Positions 9,208-17,460 of a stretch of DNA of 64,000 nucleotides are shown here, piece after piece. Within the stretch, counting starts at the first letter, position 1, and every line of letters starts with the position of its first letter. The position numbers were made by a program, and so were the translations under genes. Source of the stretch: Myxococcales bacterium (GTDB taxonomy: Bacteria; Myxococcota_A; Polyangia; Polyangiales; Polyangiaceae); the NCBI GenBank assembly GCA_005777185.1, contig SXNL01000226.1:1-64000 (forward strand), given 5' to 3'. The notes under the pieces were generated by a model, which did not search any database, was not told the origin of the DNA, and was given only the letters and a program-made list of their open reading frames with translations.

Positions 9208-11523
9208 GTGGGAACGCTCGCGACGCTCACGCCCGCCGATCGGCTCCCGCGGGGCGGGGTCGCGACGCTCGCCGCGGGCGCGTACCTCTCGGCCGCCACG
9301 GTGCGCGACCTCGGGGTCCACGGCTTCGACGCGTGGGCGCTGGTGACCACCACGCTGTCGTTCGGCATCCTCGGGCTGCGCGCCTCGCCGGAGCGGCGCG
9401 CCTGGATGGCGAGCCTGGTCCTCCTCGTGGGGTCGATCGGGGTGGGGGGCGGCAACCGCGCGTTCGCTTCGATCGGCGTGCTCGTCGCGTTCGGCGTCGT
9501 GGCGCGGCGGATCGCGGGCGTTCTCGGCCCGGGCGGGCTCTCCGAGACACGCGCGCTGCCGGTCGGGCGCGTCCTCGCGCTCCTCGGCACCCTGTGCGGC
9601 GCCTCCGCGCTGGTGTTCGCGGCGGACGGGCTCGGCGCGGGTCTCCCGTGGGCGCGGGAGAGCCTCCTCCTCGGGCTCCCGGTCACCTCGGGCGCGCTCG
9701 CGATCCTCTGGGTGGCGATCGCGCGCGCGCGACGCGGCGCTTTCGAGCTCGGCGTCCCACACAAGGCGTTCGCGCTCCTCGGCGCTTTCACGGCTGTCCT
9801 CTCCCTCGTGACGGTGGCTGCCGTGGCGCTCGCCGGCCCGGACGACCTCGGCCCGGCGCGCGCGCATGGGCTGCGCCTCGCCTGCGTCGGCCTCGGAGCC
9901 GGCGCCGCGGCGGTGACCGAGCTCGACCTGCGCGCGGAGCTCCTGTTCTACCCGCGGCTCGCGCGGTGGATCGGCGCGGCGCTCCTGGTCGCCGCGCCCG
10001 TCATGCTCCTCACGATCGGCTCCGCCGTGGAGGTCTTTGGCGCGTCCCCGCTCGGCGCCGCGCTCGCGGCCAGCGTCGCCGCGTTCGCGTGCGGTGTGCT
10101 CGTCCCGCGCATCGCGCGCCTCTTCATCGACGGGACCGACGCGCACATCGAGGCCGCCGTCCACGCCCGCGGGGCGCTCCACTTCGACGAGCCGGAGGTC
10201 GTGATCGCCGGCGTGATCACGCGGCTCCGCGAGCCGTTTAGCGAGGGCGAGGCGCTCTCGAGCACGAGCCCCTGCCCGGTCCTCTTCACGCCGGATCCCG
10301 GCACGGCGTGGCAGGTCGACCTGGCCGGCTACCTCCACGCGCGCGCCGTGCCGTGGCCCGTCGCGATCGCCGACCTCGCTCACGAAGAGCCGTTCCGCCT
10401 GCTCGACGTGCGCGTGCTCCGCACCCTCGAGGTGCGCCGCCCCGATCTCCGCCCCGCGCTGGCGTGGATGGAGAGCGAGGGCTTCGCCTTCGTGGTCGCG
10501 GTCGCGCGCGAGGGCGAGGCCGACGCGCTGCTCGCGATGCCCGAGCGTGGGCGGCGTGGGAGCCTCGGCATCGACGAGGCGGTCGCCACGAAGGAGCTCG
10601 CCGACCAGCTCGCGTGGGCCTCGGCGTTCCGCTCGCGCTTCGATCGGGGGCTCCTCCGCGAGGCCGAGCTCAAGCGCGAGCTCGACGCCGCCACGGAGCG
10701 CGTGCTCCGGCTGGAGCGCGAGCGCGACCTCATCGCCCGGAGGGATATCCTCCACACGACGCGCCTCGCGGAGCCCGTCGTGGGCGTGTACGCCGGGGCT
10801 GCGCGCATGGCCGAGGACGCGCTCGACCAGCGCGCGCGCCTCGACGCGCCCACGGTCGTCCTCGCGCGGATCGGCATGGACGCGATCGCCCACATCGCCC
10901 GCGCGCACCTCGCGGGCGCGCGCCGCGCCGGGCCGTTCGTGGTCGTGGACGGCACGCAGTCACGCGAGCACGATCCGGCGCGCTGGAAGGACGCGGCGAC
11001 GTCGCCCCTCGCGCTGGCGCACGGGGGCCTCATCGTGCTGCTCGACGGCGCGGCGCTGCCCTCCGAGGTTCAGAGGTTGATCGGGGAGGCGCTCGCGGAG
11101 CGCCGCGGCCCCTGGCCGGGCGCGACGTCGCTCGACGTGCTGCCCTGGCTGGTCACCTCGCGCGATCCGTCGATCGTCGCGGCGGAGCTGGAGCCCGCCC
11201 TGCTCGCACGCCTGCACGACGCGCTGGCGTCCGTCGTCTCGCTCCCGCGCCTGGCGCACCGGCAGGAGGATCTGAGGGCGATCTTCACGGATCGCCTCGC
11301 GCGCGAGGGCCTCAGGCAGCGCGGGCGGCCGGTCGGGCTGGACGACGGGGCGTTCCTCCTCCTGTCGGAGCACCTCTTCGCGGGGGAGGACCGCGAGCTC
11401 GCGCTCGTGATGTCGCGGCTCGTCGCCACGCTGGATGGCGACGTCGTGCGGGCGGACGACGTGCGGCGGCTGGGGCTTGCGGCGCTGGCGAGCGATACGC
11501 CGAACCTGCGGCTGGTGCGCTGA
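9208..11523 (+). CDS. Multi-pass membrane protein with degenerate C-terminal sigma54-activator-like AAA+ domain
   Basis: N-terminal hydrophobic segments; C-terminal PTVVLARIGMDAIAHIARAHLAGARRAGPFVVVDG...AHGGLIVLLDGAALPSEVQRLI...RQEDLRAIFTDRL matches NtrC-type layout but lacks GESGTGKE and GAFTGA. Confidence 0.7.
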   Translation: MGTLATLTPADRLPRGGVATLAAGAYLSAATVRDLGVHGFDAWALVTTTLSFGILGLRASPERRAWMASLVLLVGSIGVGGGNRAFASIGVLVAFGVVARRIAGVLGPGGLSETRALPVGRVLALLGTLCGASALVFAADGLGAGLPWARESLLLGLPVTSGALAILWVAIARARRGAFELGVPHKAFALLGAFTAVLSLVTVAAVALAGPDDLGPARAHGLRLACVGLGAGAAAVTELDLRAELLFYPRLARWIGAALLVAAPVMLLTIGSAVEVFGASPLGAALAASVAAFACGVLVPRIARLFIDGTDAHIEAAVHARGALHFDEPEVVIAGVITRLREPFSEGEALSSTSPCPVLFTPDPGTAWQVDLAGYLHARAVPWPVAIADLAHEEPFRLLDVRVLRTLEVRRPDLRPALAWMESEGFAFVVAVAREGEADALLAMPERGRRGSLGIDEAVATKELADQLAWASAFRSRFDRGLLREAELKRELDAATERVLRLERERDLIARRDILHTTRLAEPVVGVYAGAARMAEDALDQRARLDAPTVVLARIGMDAIAHIARAHLAGARRAGPFVVVDGTQSREHDPARWKDAATSPLALAHGGLIVLLDGAALPSEVQRLIGEALAERRGPWPGATSLDVLPWLVTSRDPSIVAAELEPALLARLHDALASVVSLPRLAHRQEDLRAIFTDRLAREGLRQRGRPVGLDDGAFLLLSEHLFAGEDRELALVMSRLVATLDGDVVRADDVRRLGLAALASDTPNLRLVR

Positions 11524-11605
11524 CGGCGGGAAGCGGGCGGGCGACAGCGGACGGCGACGGCGCAAGTTCTTGAAACACCACGGGATGTCTGGGAAGATCA
11601 GGGTC

Positions 11606-11683
11606 ATGGACGCCCCTCCCAGCCGCCGGCCCTCGCTGGACGCGCCCGTGAAGGCGGGGGACGTGCTCGCGGGCGCGTTCTGA
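11606..11683 (+). pseudogene. Possible truncated 5' remnant of a Ser/Thr kinase gene (25 codons, ends AGDVLAGAF*)
   Basis: MDAPPSRRPSLDAPVKAGDVLAGAF resembles the ...GDVLAGKYRVERVLG start of myxobacterial STPKs, then stops. Confidence 0.3.
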
Positions 11684-11690
11684 GCACCCG

Positions 11691-12470
11691 ATGACCGCAC
11701 GCTCCCTCCCGTTCGTCCGGCTCGGAATGCTCCTCGCGGGCCGCGGCCCGCTGTTCTTCGTCTCGCTCGGCCTGTCGCTCGTGATCGTGGGCTGGGCCGC
11801 GACGCGCGCGCTCGTCCTCGCGAAGGCCGGCAACGCGAACGCGCTCCTCGCGGTGCCTGCGGCGTGCTCGTCCGCGCTCGTCTGGGGGACGGCGATCCTC
11901 GTCGCGTTCGGGGCCTCCGTGCAGGCACTGCGGCGCGATCGCGCCGAGGGCATCGTCGCCCTGATGGCGTCGCGCGGCGCGCTCGGGCGTTACCTGTTCG
12001 CGCGCGTCTCCGGCCTCGCCACCCTCCTGTTCGTGATCCTCGGCGGCGGCGCTCTGGTGAGCGGCCTCGCGTGCACCTTCGCCGCGATGGAGCTCTCCGT
12101 CGCGCTCGAGGCGCTCGGCGCGACGGGGGCGTCGGTGGCGTACGGCGCCGCGGCGTCCGTCACGCTCGCGCTCGTGTGCTTCGCGGCGCTGGGCACGCGC
12201 TCCCGAGGCGGCGGCTACGTCCGGCTCGCGGCGATCCTGTTCATCCCGGAGCTCCTCCAGCAGTTCCTCGTCGATCTCGTCCCTGACGCGTGGCGCGAGC
12301 TCCTCTCGATCCCGGAGGCCCTCGTCGCGCTCCGGAGTGCGCTCACGCCGCACGCCTTCGATCCGTTCCGGCTCGGGCGCGCGGTCGTGCTGCTGGTGTT
12401 CGTCTGTGGCATCGCGCTCGTGGTCATCAAGCGCGAGCTCGCGTCGCTCGAGGCGGAGGCCGGCCGGTGA
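11691..12470 (+). CDS. Multi-pass membrane protein, ABC-2-permease-like
   Basis: 260 codons with repeated hydrophobic segments; stop overlaps GTG start of the ABC-like ATPase gene. Confidence 0.65.
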   Translation: MTARSLPFVRLGMLLAGRGPLFFVSLGLSLVIVGWAATRALVLAKAGNANALLAVPAACSSALVWGTAILVAFGASVQALRRDRAEGIVALMASRGALGRYLFARVSGLATLLFVILGGGALVSGLACTFAAMELSVALEALGATGASVAYGAAASVTLALVCFAALGTRSRGGGYVRLAAILFIPELLQQFLVDLVPDAWRELLSIPEALVALRSALTPHAFDPFRLGRAVVLLVFVCGIALVVIKRELASLEAEAGR

Positions 12471-13438
12471 TCCGCGCCAAGGGTCTACGGGCGATCGGCC
12501 CGCGCAAGGGCGGCCCCGCGGCGGTCCTGTCGGACGTGACCCTCGAGATCGAGCCCGGCCTCACATGCCTCCTCGGCACCGCCGAGGACGGCGGGCCGCT
12601 CTTCCTCGACATCGCCGCGGGGCTCGTCCGGCCCAGCGCGGGCTCCGTCGACGTCCTCGGCGGGCCGCCGGCGGCTGCCCGCGCGCGGATCGCCCACGTC
12701 CCCCACGAGGTCGCGCTCCCCGAGGCGCTCACCGTCTCGGAGATCCTCACGCTGGGGCGACAGCTCCGGCGCGCCCCCACGAAGAATCACGGCGAGCTCC
12801 TCGCACGGCTGGGCATCGCGCACCTCGCCACCCGCCGCGCGAGCAGCCTGGCTCGGGCCGAAGCTCGATCGGTCGCGCTGGCCGCGGCGGTGCACGCGGA
12901 GACCGAGGTGCTCCTCCTCGACGAGCCTTTCGCGGACGCGAGCCTCGAGACGCCCGCGCGCCTGGGCGAGGTCCTCCGGGAGCGAGCGCGCGCGGGGGCC
13001 AGCGTGGTCGTGGCGACGGCGTCCACGCGACCTCCGCTCGCGTTCGAGACGACGTGGCTGCTCTCTCGCGGCGTCGTCTTCTCCGTGAACGGCTCGGAGC
13101 CCATCGCGCTGGCACGGGAGGCGAGGCTGCGGGTGGTCACGCCCGACGCGCGGGCTCTCTCCGCCGCGCTCGGGGCCCTCGAGGAGGACGCCGCTCCGCG
13201 CGAGCTCACGATCGGCGACGGCCACGTCGTCCTCGTGGGGCCCGACATCCTCGCGCTCGCGCGTGCACTCGGCGCGGCGGTCTGCAGCTCGGCGGCGCGC
13301 GTCGTGGCCGTGGTCCCGGAGCTCGCGTCCGTCGATGGGCTCAAGGAGGCTGCCCTCTCTCAGACGGCGCGTTCCTCCGTCCCGCCCGCCGCCGCGAGGC
13401 GCGCCGAGGTCGCGGGCTCCACCGGGGACCCGACATGA
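12467..13438 (+). CDS. ABC-transporter ATPase-like protein with degenerate Walker A and signature motifs
   Basis: GLTCLLGTAEDGGPLFLDIAAGLVRPSAG in the Walker A position; SLARAEARSVALAAAVHAETEVLLLDEPFADAS retains Walker B; GTG start overlaps the previous stop. Confidence 0.72.
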   Translation: MIRAKGLRAIGPRKGGPAAVLSDVTLEIEPGLTCLLGTAEDGGPLFLDIAAGLVRPSAGSVDVLGGPPAAARARIAHVPHEVALPEALTVSEILTLGRQLRRAPTKNHGELLARLGIAHLATRRASSLARAEARSVALAAAVHAETEVLLLDEPFADASLETPARLGEVLRERARAGASVVVATASTRPPLAFETTWLLSRGVVFSVNGSEPIALAREARLRVVTPDARALSAALGALEEDAAPRELTIGDGHVVLVGPDILALARALGAAVCSSAARVVAVVPELASVDGLKEAALSQTARSSVPPAAARRAEVAGSTGDPT

Positions 13439-14109
13439 TGGCTGCACTCTACAAACTTCCGATCGCGCGCCTGGGCCGATCCTGGGCCACGCTTCTCGCG
13501 GCCGTGGCGTGGACGCTCCTCGCGCTCGTCCCTGCCCTGTCGGTGCGGCGGCACCAGGGCCACGCGTACACGGCGCTGTCGGGCGCCTTCTCGGAGATCA
13601 CGCTCCCCCTGGTCGTCTTCGGCCTCACAGGGCGCGTCCTCGCGGGCGGGAACATGAAGGACGCGATCCGGCCGCTCGTCGGCCTGGGCGCGGCGCCGGC
13701 ACAGGCCGCCGTGTCGATGACCACGACGGCGATGCTCGCCGGGGCGCTCGCGGGCGCGCTGCAGGGCGCGCTCGTGGCGGCGGTGGCGCACGGACCGGGC
13801 GATCCGCCGCTCGCGTGGGACGTCCTGACGAGCGCCGAGGTGGGCGCGCTCGGCGGGGCCGCGTACGCGGCGCTGTTCGCCTTCGGATCCACGTTCGGCG
13901 GCGCCGTGGGGAGGAGCGTGCTCCTCGGCGCCGACTGGGTGCTCGGAGCGAGCGGATCGGGGGCCTTGCTGTTTCCGCGGGGGCACGTGCGGAGCCTGCT
14001 CGGGGGCGAGCTGGCGGGGTTCGCGATGAGCCAGCGCGCGAGCTTCGGGGCGCTGATGGTGCTGACGGGGCTCTTCGGCGCGATGGCGGTGGGTCGGACG
14101 CGACGCTGA
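13435..14109 (+). CDS. Multi-pass membrane protein, probable partner of the ABC-like locus
   Basis: Hydrophobic throughout; ATGA start/stop overlap with 12467-13438. Confidence 0.65.
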   Translation: MMAALYKLPIARLGRSWATLLAAVAWTLLALVPALSVRRHQGHAYTALSGAFSEITLPLVVFGLTGRVLAGGNMKDAIRPLVGLGAAPAQAAVSMTTTAMLAGALAGALQGALVAAVAHGPGDPPLAWDVLTSAEVGALGGAAYAALFAFGSTFGGAVGRSVLLGADWVLGASGSGALLFPRGHVRSLLGGELAGFAMSQRASFGALMVLTGLFGAMAVGRTRR

Positions 14110-14159
14110 AGGAGGGTATACCCAGGTATACCCGGACGGCGGACGGCGGCCCTCCGTCC

Positions 14160-14432
14160 CTACCCGGGGATGGCCGCGAGCAGCCGCTCCCGCGCCGCCG
14201 CCCCGAGATCCAGCGCGCGGCCCCGGAGCTCGAACCGCCCGTCCTCCTGGCGCTTCGCCGCGTGCACCTTCACGCGGATCGACAGCGCCACCGCCGCCTG
14301 GTCCTCGGCCGCCCCCACGAGGAGCCCCTCGAGCCGCGACCCGGGCGGCGACGGCGTCGTCGACAGGAGGGTGATCCTGTCGCCCGCCAGCGAGACCACG
14401 TCCGCCTCCCCGCCCTTCTGCCACCGGATCAC
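14160..14432 (-). CDS. Small protein, possibly PilZ-like
   Basis: 90 aa from a GTG start (VIRWQKGGEADVVSLAGDRITLLSTTPSPPGSRLEG...); start overlaps the smpB stop. Confidence 0.5.
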   Translation of the reverse strand: MIRWQKGGEADVVSLAGDRITLLSTTPSPPGSRLEGLLVGAAEDQAAVALSIRVKVHAAKRQEDGRFELRGRALDLGAAARERLLAAIPG

Positions 14433-14923
14433 GATCCCTTCCTCCCGCGGCCCATCTCCGCCCGCGCCTCGCGATCCGCCGTCTTCCGCGCGATCTCCTG
14501 CCGCTTGTCGCCCTTCTTGCGCCCCTTGCCGAGCCCGAGCTCGACCTTCACGAACCCGTTGCGGAGGAAGAGCTTGAGCGGAACGAGCGTGAGCCCCTCG
14601 CGCGCGAGCGCCGCGCCGATCCGCTCGATCTCCCGCTTGCGCACGAGGAGCTTGCGCGCGCGCCGCGGCTCGTGCGGGAAGGCGCTGGCGTGCGAGAAAG
14701 GTGCGACATACATCTGCTTCAGCCACAGCTCGCCCTGCTCCACCACCGCGTACGCGTCCACGAGCTCGATCTTGCCCGCGCGGATCGACTTCACCTCGCT
14801 GCCCACGAGCGCGAGCCCGGCCTCGAACGTCTCCTCGATGGCGTAGTCGAACGACGCGCGGCGGTTCTTCGCGATCAGGCCCTCGCCCGCCTGCCGCTCC
14901 TTCGTCGCGCGCGCCTCGACCAC
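14429..14923 (-). CDS. smpB: SsrA-binding protein SmpB
   Basis: IAKNRRASFDYAIEETFEAGLALVGSEVKSIRAGKIELVDAYAVVEQGELWLKQMYVAPF...RKLLVRKREIERI...LTLVPLKLFLRNGFVKVELGLGKGRKKGDKRQEIARKTADRE. Confidence 0.97.
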   Translation of the reverse strand: MVEARATKERQAGEGLIAKNRRASFDYAIEETFEAGLALVGSEVKSIRAGKIELVDAYAVVEQGELWLKQMYVAPFSHASAFPHEPRRARKLLVRKREIERIGAALAREGLTLVPLKLFLRNGFVKVELGLGKGRKKGDKRQEIARKTADREARAEMGRGRKGS

Positions 14924-14964
14924 GGCGCCTCCTTACCACACGAAACGCGCCTAGAATCGCGCGC

Positions 14965-15534
14965 ATGACCTTCCGTCTCTCTCCTCCCCGCATCGCGACG
15001 TGGCGACGCACACGGACGCACGAGCTCGCCGACTACGGCGTGTTCACCGTGCAGCGCCACGAGATGGAGGACGGCGCCGGCAAGCCGAGGCGTGCCGTCC
15101 ACTGCTTCACCTGCCCCGACTGGTGCAACGTGATCGCCCTCACCCCCGCCGACGAGGTCGTGATGATCTGGCAGTACCGCTTCGGCACCGACACGATGAC
15201 GCTCGAGGTGCCGGGCGGGGTCATCGATCCGGGCGAGGATCCCGCCCTCGCTGCCGAGCGCGAGCTCCGCGAGGAGAGCGGGTTCGCCGCCGACGGGTTC
15301 GAGCTCCTCGTGGCCACCGAGCCGAACCCCGCGCTCCAGGGGAACCGCTGCTTCACCTACCTCGCCCGGGGCGCGCGCCCCGCGTTCGAGACCGAGTTCG
15401 ACGATCTGGAGGAATGCGAGCCCGTCCTCGTCCCGCTGGACGCGCTGCCGCGTCTCCTCGACGAGGGGGCGGTCACCCACGCCCTCGTGCTCTGCGGACT
15501 CGAGCGCCTGCTCAGGAGGCGCGCGCTCCGCTGA
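14965..15534 (+). CDS. NUDIX hydrolase (ADP-ribose pyrophosphatase-like)
   Basis: GGVIDPGEDPALAAERELREESGF matches the Nudix box. Confidence 0.9.
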   Translation: MTFRLSPPRIATWRRTRTHELADYGVFTVQRHEMEDGAGKPRRAVHCFTCPDWCNVIALTPADEVVMIWQYRFGTDTMTLEVPGGVIDPGEDPALAAERELREESGFAADGFELLVATEPNPALQGNRCFTYLARGARPAFETEFDDLEECEPVLVPLDALPRLLDEGAVTHALVLCGLERLLRRRALR

Positions 15535-16692
15535 TCACCAGGGCGCCTCGTCCTCCAGGAGATCGCTCTCGTCGAGCAGATCGTCGGCCGCGAAACCCAG
15601 GGGCCGATCCGTGTCGCCTGGCTCCGTGCGCGCCGCCGCCGGGAGGTCGTCGCGGCGCGAGAGCCTGAGCTCGGACTCGGACCTCCGCGAGGGAGGCGCG
15701 CGCCCGGGCGCGGGCTGGGTGCGGGGCACCGTGATTTCCTCGACGTCCTTGGAGAGGAGCTCACGAAGGAACAGCCGCTCATCGCCCACGCCGAGGCCGA
15801 GCGACAGCCGTCTCAGCTCGAAGGCCATCTGCCCCGCGTCCGCGTACCTATCGCGAGGGTCGACCGCCATCGCCCGCACCATGATCGCGGAGAGCTCGTC
15901 CGGGAACGAGCGCATGCCGGTCATCTCCAGGATGCCGTCGCGCGCCATCCCGAGCGCCTCGCGACCGTCGACACGCGGGGAAAAGCGCGGCCCGACGAGC
16001 ATCTCGTGGAGGATGAGCCCCACGGAGAACACGTCGCTCTCGGCGGTCGCGCCCTCTCCGCACGCGACCTCCGGAGACATCGAGGCGCAGCGACGCGCGA
16101 CGCTGCGCAGGCTCCGCACGTCGGTCGAGATCTGACGCGCCTCCGCGAGCTCGAAGTCGGTCACCTTCACCTCGCCCGCGATCGACAGCAGCACGTCGCG
16201 CATCGAGAGGTCACCGTGCACCACCTGGAGCGCGTAGCCATCCTGGTCGACGGCGCGCCTCGCGGCCGCGAGTCCCTCGGCCACCTCGAGCGCGATGAAA
16301 ACGGCGAGGTCGAGTGACACGCGCACGCCCGCGCTCCGCAGCTTGTCCATGAGCGCCGAGAGCGTGATCCCCTCCACGAGCTCGCCCGTGCGCACCGTCT
16401 GCCCGCACTCGACGCCGAGGTCGAACATCTGCGCGACGTTGGGGTGACGCACCATGGCCGCGCGCGTCGTGGCGCGCCGGATCACGTGAAAGGCGAGGTC
16501 GCGATCGTCCGACGCGACGGCGTCGAACACCTTCGCGGCGACGGCGTGCGACACACCGTAGGGCCCCTCCGTCCTGCCCCGGAACACCGTCGCGAGGGAG
16601 CCACGCCCGAGCGGAGGCCCGAGGGTGATCCAGCGACCCGGGCCAAGCGGTACGTGGGAGAAAGGGGCGTGCGCCTGGACGGCATGAGACAT
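15535..16692 (-). CDS. Divergent Ser/Thr protein kinase-like protein (possible pseudokinase)
   Basis: LGRGSLATVF P-loop, VVHGDLSMRDVLLS in place of HRDLKxxN, VTDFELAEA in place of DFG, SPEVACGE in the APE position, SDVFSVGLILHEML. Confidence 0.8.
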   Translation of the reverse strand: MSHAVQAHAPFSHVPLGPGRWITLGPPLGRGSLATVFRGRTEGPYGVSHAVAAKVFDAVASDDRDLAFHVIRRATTRAAMVRHPNVAQMFDLGVECGQTVRTGELVEGITLSALMDKLRSAGVRVSLDLAVFIALEVAEGLAAARRAVDQDGYALQVVHGDLSMRDVLLSIAGEVKVTDFELAEARQISTDVRSLRSVARRCASMSPEVACGEGATAESDVFSVGLILHEMLVGPRFSPRVDGREALGMARDGILEMTGMRSFPDELSAIMVRAMAVDPRDRYADAGQMAFELRRLSLGLGVGDERLFLRELLSKDVEEITVPRTQPAPGRAPPSRRSESELRLSRRDDLPAAARTEPGDTDRPLGFAADDLLDESDLLEDEAPW

Positions 16693-16902
16693 CAGGCATC
16701 CGCTGGTGCAACCCGCGGGCCGGAAGCACGAGGTGCGGCTAACCCCTCGTAAACCGGCGCGTTGCACGCCACGCCTGGTCCGCCGGGGATCCAGAGACCT
16801 GATCTACGAATGGATCCATGGGTTTATGTAGACCGATGCCCACGGTGTAAGCAGGTCGCGCACGTCCGGAGACACGTCGAGCGATGCTATCCTGCGCGAG
16901 CG

Positions 16903-17460
16903 ATGCTCCCGCACCCCCCTCCGTCCCGGCACGTGCTCGTGTGCGTGAACGAGCGTGATCCAGCGTCACCCCTCGGCACCGGATGCGGCGCGCGCGGAGA
17001 GGCGCTCTACGCCTCGTTGAAGGACCTCGTGACGTCGCGTGGAGCACAGCGCGACGTGTGGATCACGCGGACGCACTGCCTCGGGATCTGCCCGCGCGCG
17101 GGCGCCACGTGCGTGACCCTCGACGCGAGCGGCGAGCGGCGCGTGCTCTCCGGGGTCGAGCGCGCGGACGCCCAGGCGCTGCTCCTGCCCGATCCCGCCC
17201 ACGAGGAGCGCATCGCCACAGCCGAGCTTCTCGACCTGCTCCGCGACCTCGAGGAGCTGCAGGCCGGCAAGGTGATCGATCTCGCCCGACGCCTGCGCCC
17301 GGGGCTGACGGACGAGGACATCCGGAACCCGCACGACTTCCCCGAGCTCGCGGATCCGGACTGGCACTACGCCGACGGCGTCCTCACCGGGATCCAGAGC
17401 GTCAGGAGCGCCATCGCCGCACGGGCGAGACGCAGGAGCGCGGAGAACCGCGAGCGATGA
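16903..17460 (+). CDS. Thioredoxin-like [2Fe-2S] ferredoxin-domain protein
   Basis: HVLVCVNERDPASPLGTGCGARGEALYASLKDLV...VWITRTHCLGICPRAGATCVTL; Cys pattern of (2Fe-2S) ferredoxin family. Confidence 0.75.
   Translation: MLPHPPPSRHVLVCVNERDPASPLGTGCGARGEALYASLKDLVTSRGAQRDVWITRTHCLGICPRAGATCVTLDASGERRVLSGVERADAQALLLPDPAHEERIATAELLDLLRDLEELQAGKVIDLARRLRPGLTDEDIRNPHDFPELADPDWHYADGVLTGIQSVRSAIAARARRRSAENRER

Noticed and set aside
7969-10908. 979-aa minus-strand ORF
   Set aside because: Runs antisense through a lipoprotein, the pseudo-AAA gene and others; low-complexity GC-shadow translation
14160-14923. tmRNA (ssrA) next to smpB
   Set aside because: No tRNA-Ala-like ends or tag ORF recognised nearby; the neighbour is a small protein gene
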